From: Nodosilinea sp. P-1105
GTDB lineage: Bacteria > Cyanobacteriota > Cyanobacteriia > Phormidesmidales > Phormidesmidaceae
NCBI RefSeq assembly: GCF_012911975.1
Contig: NZ_SMDQ01000014.1
Location: 1-64,000 of the forward strand
Length of the DNA stretch: 64,000 bases
Direction: 5' to 3'
Positions 60,080 through 64,000 of the stretch are shown in pieces. The position numbers were made by a program, and so were the translations under genes. The notes below the pieces were generated by a model. It saw only the letters and a program-made list of their open reading frames with translations. It did no database searches and had not been told where the DNA came from. The first letter of the stretch is position 1. Each line of letters starts with the position of its first letter.

Positions 60080-60991
60080 TTACCAGTCTTCGTTAGGATT
60101 GGAAAGCGTGTCGATGTGGCCCCCGCCTGTATGGGTACCGGGAGCCCGTGGGGCTGTAAAGGGAACTGAGTCCACCGGGGCGGTAGCCGGATTGATGTTG
60201 TGATCTGGGGACTGCGGTGCCGGGAGACGGTCAACGCCAGTCGATCGGCGAGCAGGCTGAGGGTCCATGGGCACATCTGGATGCACCCTGGGGGCGGGAG
60301 CGGTAGGTTTTAGGGCATCTGTCCCACTCCTGGGGGCACTTCTGGGGGACGGCTGGTTGAGGTTGGGCGGTTGAGTATAGCCCGTGATTCTGGAGGAGGA
60401 GGGCAAAACAGGCTGACGACGGTCCCTATCGAAAGACGCTGTATCCGGCTGGGGGGTGCTAGGACTAGCCATGTTTCTGTCCTGTGACCCGGGAGCGGTT
60501 CCGGCAAAACTATGGGGAGGACGTTCCGCGAAGGGGGTGGGTGCTGTTGTATCTGGTATTTGACTGGGTGGGGACAGGGAACCAACCCGAAACTGACGCC
60601 GTTCTAAATAATCAGCAAAGGGGCTCTGGACGCCCTGGGTCTCAGGGCTGCCCAGATCTAGCTGCAGCGGTTCTGGGGGAGTGGCATCGGCCGATTCTAA
60701 CCAGGGTGGGGATTGATTGGGGCCAGAGGCGGTGCCGGCCAGCGATTGTTCAACCGGGCTGGATAGGGGGACAGGGGCTGCTTCACCCAGGGGCATGAGC
60801 TGATTGGGGGATGGGGTTGAGGCGCTACCGGACTGACTCGGGGTAGGGGAAGACGGCGAATGGTACCCGATATGGGTGGGCCGCAGGTGCTCCACCACGA
60901 TCACGAGACCTAGTCCGACAACGGCAGCCCACACCACCGGATGATTAAAGTGGTGCAGTCGTTGCTGCCAGGTTCTAGATAAGGGTGCCAT
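60080..60991 (-). CDS. Pro/Ser-rich single-pass membrane protein
   Basis: 303 residues. One transmembrane helix near the N-terminus (VVWAAVVGLGLVIVVEHL, about 19-36) and then about 260 residues of Pro/Ser/Thr/Gln-rich, low-complexity sequence with charged islands such as FADYLERRQFRVGSLSPP. No enzymatic domain is visible. It is probably an anchored, disordered extracytoplasmic protein. Neither function nor family recognised; it is on the same strand as tilS further upstream but separated by a repeat. Confidence 0.6.
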   Translation of the reverse strand: MAPLSRTWQQRLHHFNHPVVWAAVVGLGLVIVVEHLRPTHIGYHSPSSPTPSQSGSASTPSPNQLMPLGEAAPVPLSSPVEQSLAGTASGPNQSPPWLESADATPPEPLQLDLGSPETQGVQSPFADYLERRQFRVGSLSPPSQIPDTTAPTPFAERPPHSFAGTAPGSQDRNMASPSTPQPDTASFDRDRRQPVLPSSSRITGYTQPPNLNQPSPRSAPRSGTDALKPTAPAPRVHPDVPMDPQPARRSTGVDRLPAPQSPDHNINPATAPVDSVPFTAPRAPGTHTGGGHIDTLSNPNEDW

Positions 60992-61040
60992 GGTTGCGGC
61001 TGGTATCGGCTTTCCCCAGTGTAGATCACTGATTTAGTGA

Positions 61041-61190
61041 CTAATACCAAATCCGATGCACAAAACCCCGAAACAAGTTAGGGCTTGCTCCCTTTGGGAG
61101 CCACTTCGTGTTTCATGTCGCTTGCGAAACGACAAGCTCAGCCTGAGCGGTATAGGGTTTGATTCGGGGGTATACAACTAGGATTTGTTA
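61041..61190. repeat. Imperfect palindromic repeat between tilS and the Pro-rich gene
   Basis: AATACCAAATCCGATGCACA and ACCCCGAAACAAG at the left; CGGTATAGGGTTTGATTCGG at the right, with an internal hairpin CGCTTGCGAAACGACAAGC. Resembles the 8124-8209 palindrome in having ACCAA…TTGGTAT-like outer arms. Confidence 0.5.
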
Positions 61191-61196
61191 TCGGGT

Positions 61197-62240
61197 TTAA
61201 GGGCCAGGGTTAGCGGTGGGGGGTCTGATCAGCACAATCCAGTCGGTATCGACCCGGGCAAGCCATCCCCCTGGAAATGGATCAGTCTGACTGCGGTTGG
61301 GGGCATAGATCAGGCTAACCAGCTTTTCTCCGTGGTTAAAGCTCACTTCACTGGCCACGACCTGCTGCAGCACTTGACGCACCACCCGTCGTTGCAACGC
61401 CAGGGGGGCGGCCTGTAATGGCGATCGCTGAATCCGCCAGCCTGGGAAATCTGTAGCGGCATGCACAGTCTGGTCGTAAAGGGTTTGAGCTAGCTGATCG
61501 AGCAGGGCGACCTCTGCCGTTAATAGCTCTGCGGTTTGGGCGAGGGTCGTTTCCACCTGGGGATTAAAGTGCTGCTGCAAGTACGGCATCAGTTCTAGGC
61601 GAATCCGGTTGCGGGTATAGCTGAGGTTTTGGTTTGTGGTATCTGCCCAGATGGGTAAGTCAAACTGATGGCAAAAGGTGATGGTCTGTTGTCGAGTCAA
61701 TGACAAAATAGGCCGAACCACCTGGATATGAGGACTTTGGTCACTCAGGGAACGTTGGGGAGCCAGGGCTTGCAGCCCCTGACTACCACTGCCTCGTAAT
61801 AGGTTATACAGCATGGTTTCTGCCCGATCCGAGGCCGTGTGGCCCGTGGCCACATGGGTCACCTGATCGGCGATCGCCGCCGTTTCAAAAACCTGGTAGC
61901 GCCACTGCCTCGCCTCGGCCTCGGTGTGCAGCGGTTCTGGGGCTGTGACCACCTGGATGGGGATGCTCCAGCTGTGACACAAGTTAACCACAAAGGCGAC
62001 ATTGTCAGCGGAATCTGATCGCCAGCGGTGGTCACAGTGGATGGCCTGCAACCGCCAATGCCATTTCGGCTGCAAGTCCACCAGTAATTTCAGGAGGCAA
62101 ACAGAATCTTGCCCTCCGGATATCGCCACCAGGCAGACGGCCCCAGGGGGAATTAACGCCGCTGACGGTTGGGATGGCGATCGCCCCTTGAGCTGCCGAT
62201 GCACCGTAGCATGAATATCACTCCAAGCCCCCTGCGCCAT
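61197..62240 (-). CDS. tilS: tRNA(Ile)-lysidine synthetase
   Basis: 347-residue N-type ATP-pyrophosphatase that adds lysine to C34 of the CAT-anticodon tRNA-Ile, enabling AUA decoding. PP-loop AISGGQDSVCLLKLL near residue 38 (SGGxDS type), IHCDHRWRSDSADN near residue 70, and VATGHTASDRAETMLYNLLRG near residue 135 (split). Zn/lysine-region PIWADTTNQNLSYTRNRIRLEL near residue 198. It links logically to the presence of CAT tRNAs. Start ATG 62240. Confidence 0.93.
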   Translation of the reverse strand: MAQGAWSDIHATVHRQLKGRSPSQPSAALIPPGAVCLVAISGGQDSVCLLKLLVDLQPKWHWRLQAIHCDHRWRSDSADNVAFVVNLCHSWSIPIQVVTAPEPLHTEAEARQWRYQVFETAAIADQVTHVATGHTASDRAETMLYNLLRGSGSQGLQALAPQRSLSDQSPHIQVVRPILSLTRQQTITFCHQFDLPIWADTTNQNLSYTRNRIRLELMPYLQQHFNPQVETTLAQTAELLTAEVALLDQLAQTLYDQTVHAATDFPGWRIQRSPLQAAPLALQRRVVRQVLQQVVASEVSFNHGEKLVSLIYAPNRSQTDPFPGGWLARVDTDWIVLIRPPTANPGP

Positions 62241-62292
62241 CTACCGGGCCCTTGCACACAGTGCTATATCAGCCAGGGACTGAATTAACCAG

Positions 62293-62366
62293 GGCGAGTG
62301 AAGGGAATCGAACCCTCGAATGGTGGAACCACAATCCACTGCCTTAACCACTTGGCTACACTCGCC
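62293..62366 (-). tRNA. tRNA-His (anticodon GTG)
   Basis: On the minus strand a cloverleaf with acceptor GCGAGTG/CACTCGC, D-arm AGCCAAGTGGTTAAGGC, anticodon loop TTGTGGT (GTG), variable loop and T-arm GAGGGTTCGATTCCCTTC. The genomic G at -1 pairs with C73, the identity element of tRNA-His. No encoded CCA. Confidence 0.93.
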
Positions 62367-62438
62367 ATAATCGCGTTTTTCAATATAGCATTGATGGGCA
62401 AAGAGAAACTAGTAAAACGGGTTTTTGGGTGAGTTAAG

Positions 62439-62831
62439 ATGGCCAAGCTTAATTTAGGATGTGCCATAACGGGTCTAGCTGTGGCGGGTTTGGCTGGGGG
62501 GATGGTCGCCACCAATCCTGGCCCCGAAGCCTATGGGGACTATGCTTACCGCACCCTGACCGAGTATGTCAGTGGTAATTTGTGCGACAACCTACCCCCA
62601 GTCCTAGGCTCGATGCTGGGAACCTCCTGTGAGGACTTAGTACAAACTACCCAGGTGGTGACACCACAGATGATTCTCGATCGCACCCAGCGCTATAACC
62701 TGGGTCTGTTTAGCCTCTACCGCACCACCCTGGGGTTGCCGGTGGAGGGGGTTTTGCCCACCTACCAGGCTGATACTATTGGCGTTTTTGATCGGTTCTT
62801 TACGGTGCGGGTAGAGCAAATCGACGGCTGA
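62439..62831 (+). CDS. DUF4359 family small membrane-anchored protein
   Basis: 130 residues. N-terminal helix LGCAITGLAVAGLAGGMVATNP (about 6-27) is a signal anchor ending in the family's MxxTNP motif; then an extracytoplasmic domain with a Cys pair (NLCDNLPP, TSCEDL) and RYNLGLFSLYRTTLGLP, ending FFTVRVEQIDG. DUF4359 is widespread in cyanobacteria; function unknown. ATG 62439. Confidence 0.85.
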   Translation: MAKLNLGCAITGLAVAGLAGGMVATNPGPEAYGDYAYRTLTEYVSGNLCDNLPPVLGSMLGTSCEDLVQTTQVVTPQMILDRTQRYNLGLFSLYRTTLGLPVEGVLPTYQADTIGVFDRFFTVRVEQIDG

Positions 62832-62958
62832 GGTCGCTGGGGTCATGCCTGCCTGGGCCATGGGCTATCGCTTTAATGTGGATGCTATGTAGGGACTATT
62901 CTGGCCAATTGCGTCATTGGATACCAGACGGTACCGGTGAAATTCCTATAATGTGATT

Positions 62959-62974
62959 ACTCTTTATAAAGAGT
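62959..62974 (+). promoter_or_regulatory. 16-bp perfect palindrome ACTCTTTATAAAGAGT
   Basis: Perfect palindrome 62 nt before the chelatase start, just after a TATAAT at 62947-62952. Its place downstream of a -10 box suits an operator. The binding factor is unknown. Confidence 0.45.
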
Positions 62975-63036
62975 GACAACATCTGGTGCCAGGTGCTCTG
63001 TTCGCTCGGTGGCCCATCAATTTTCAGGTTTGACTT

Positions 63037-64000
63037 GTGTCTGCATCCCCCTCCACAGCGTATCTTTTAGTTTCCCACGGTAGCCGTGATCCACGGCCGG
63101 GGCAAGCTCTGGAGCACTTAGCCCAGTTTGTACGCCAAGCGGTAACTGGTCCTCCAGGGCGATCGCCTCTGGTGCAAGCCGTTGATAACCCCAACCGCAG
63201 TGGCGTGATGGTGGCTTACGCTAGATCTTCGTTGTCGGAGCTGACGACTAGGCGTCCCCGGTCTACGGCACGATCGCACGCCTATGAGGTGCTCACTGGC
63301 CAAGATGCCAGTCACCAGCAAACCCATATGCCCCTGGTGGGTACGGCCTGCTTAGAGGCCACCAGCTTACCGTTGCACCAGCAGGTGATTGACTTTAGCC
63401 GCCGGGCTAGGGCGATGGGAGTCACCAAGCTCTGTATTGTGCCTCTGTTTCTGTTGAAAGGCGTCCACGTGATGGATGACATTCCAGCCCAGGTGAACCA
63501 GGCCCAAGGGGCTGTTCCCGACATCACCTTGGACATCTGTACTCACCTGGGGGGGCATCCCGGTATGGCTAACCTGCTGCGCCAGCGGCTCAAGTCCACA
63601 GATACAGAATCGCTACTGCTGCTGGCCCATGGTAGTCGTCGCCCTGGGGGCAATGCCCCGATTCAGGCGCTAGCGCGCTCCCTGGGGGGAGCGGCGGCTT
63701 TTTGGTCGGTGGCTCCCCAGCTTGAAACCCAGGTAGTGCAGTTGATGCAGTCTGGGGTGCAGCGTTTGGCCATTTTGCCCTACTTCTTATTTACGGGTAG
63801 TCTCACCGATGCCATTACCCACGCCACCGAAGAACTGGCGGAGCGATTTCCCCAGTTAGGATTTCATCTGTTGCCACCCCTGGGTCCCTCCCAAGACTTG
63901 GCCAACCTAGTGATTGATTTGGCGCTGCATCGGGTGCCGCCCAAAGGCGCCCAGGCGATGCCGATGAAACGGGTCGCGTTTAGGCATCAGCTGCATACCC
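63037..64000 (+). CDS. Sirohydrochlorin/CbiX-type chelatase-like protein (partial at window end)
   Basis: The open frame runs from GTG 63037 past the end of the window, at least 321 residues. Two CbiX-like halves are visible: first AYLLVSHGSRDPRPGQALEHL at the N-terminus and LCIVPLFLLKGVHVMDDIPA near residue 150; second LLLLAHGSRRPGGN near residue 195 and LAILPYFLFTGSLTDAI near residue 248. The HGSR metal-site His occurs in both halves, so it is the double-domain form. Role: inserting Co2+ or Fe2+ into sirohydrochlorin for cobalamin or siroheme. Start chosen at GTG giving MSASPSTAYLLVSHG. Confidence 0.85.
   Translation, partial: MSASPSTAYLLVSHGSRDPRPGQALEHLAQFVRQAVTGPPGRSPLVQAVDNPNRSGVMVAYARSSLSELTTRRPRSTARSHAYEVLTGQDASHQQTHMPLVGTACLEATSLPLHQQVIDFSRRARAMGVTKLCIVPLFLLKGVHVMDDIPAQVNQAQGAVPDITLDICTHLGGHPGMANLLRQRLKSTDTESLLLLAHGSRRPGGNAPIQALARSLGGAAAFWSVAPQLETQVVQLMQSGVQRLAILPYFLFTGSLTDAITHATEELAERFPQLGFHLLPPLGPSQDLANLVIDLALHRVPPKGAQAMPMKRVAFRHQLHT

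Noticed and set aside
62832-63036. Cobalamin riboswitch ahead of the CbiX-like gene
   Set aside because: No B12-box-like GCCACTG segment is present; only a short palindrome near a TATAAT.
1-64000. CRISPR array, rRNA operon or prophage
   Set aside because: No regularly spaced direct repeats with unique spacers, no rRNA conserved segments and no phage structural or integrase genes were seen. The repeats present are palindromic elements and minisatellites.

Overview
The window comes from a cyanobacterial chromosome. The evidence is psbO (PSII manganese-stabilising protein), an FtsH2-type thylakoid protease, a cyanobacterial-type glutamate-cysteine ligase, the cyanobacterial families DUF6679 and DUF4359, a cyanobacterial-style Mrp antiporter operon, and very frequent GCGATCGC (HIP1) octamers. 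The GC-rich bulk, dense palindromic intergenic repeats and gene mix suggest a Leptolyngbya/Nodosilinea-like filamentous lineage, but the genus cannot be fixed from sequence alone.

Layout. 0.1-8 kb: sugar-type ABC binding protein, SH3-like secreted protein, EamA exporter, MIF-like tautomerase, a Trk/Ktr K+ uptake operon (one channel subunit, two RCK subunits) and a pseudo-receiver/TPR protein. 8-16.5 kb: dnaX with an in-frame repeat insertion, a decayed small gene, rnhA, gshA, trmL, a candidate structured RNA, a LysM/M23 cell-wall hydrolase with a long leader, and tRNA-Met(CAT). 16.5-24.1 kb: a seven-gene same-strand cassette holding a complete BMP-type ABC importer, two isochorismatase-fold amidohydrolases (one very like biuret hydrolase) and a small cupin. 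Its gaps are packed with palindromes and CCCATCCA-type minisatellites that in one case run into a coding sequence. 24.5-32.9 kb: a 1246-residue NB-ARC/WD40 STAND protein, 2-Cys peroxiredoxin, a cysteine-less redoxin homologue, an Rrf2 regulator next to cysK, and a ComM/YifB ATPase.

32.9-39.5 kb is accessory: a BsuBI/PstI-type restriction-modification pair of lower GC, an ABC exporter, then an AT-rich island of four small unknown genes with a consensus sigma70 promoter and operator-like repeats. 39.6-48.4 kb returns to housekeeping: TolB-like beta-propeller, glycosyltransferase, ftsH2, gltX, SemiSWEET, P450, DUF1622. 48.7-54.3 kb is an eight-gene Mrp (Mnh) Na+/H+ antiporter operon with two MnhD-like subunits. 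54.9-64 kb holds a GHL10 glycosidase-like protein, psbO with a clear terminator, a creatininase-family enzyme, DUF6679, a Pro-rich membrane protein, tilS, tRNA-His, DUF4359 and a sirohydrochlorin chelatase-like gene running off the end.

The most notable system is the 16.5-24.1 kb cassette. Its second hydrolase aligns residue for residue with the Asp/Lys/Cys triad of biuret amidohydrolase, so the unit plausibly imports and degrades urea oligomers (biuret, perhaps triuret) or a related ureide as a nitrogen source. A second theme is repeats modifying genes: in dnaX and at the 3' end of the BMP gene, repeat DNA is translated.
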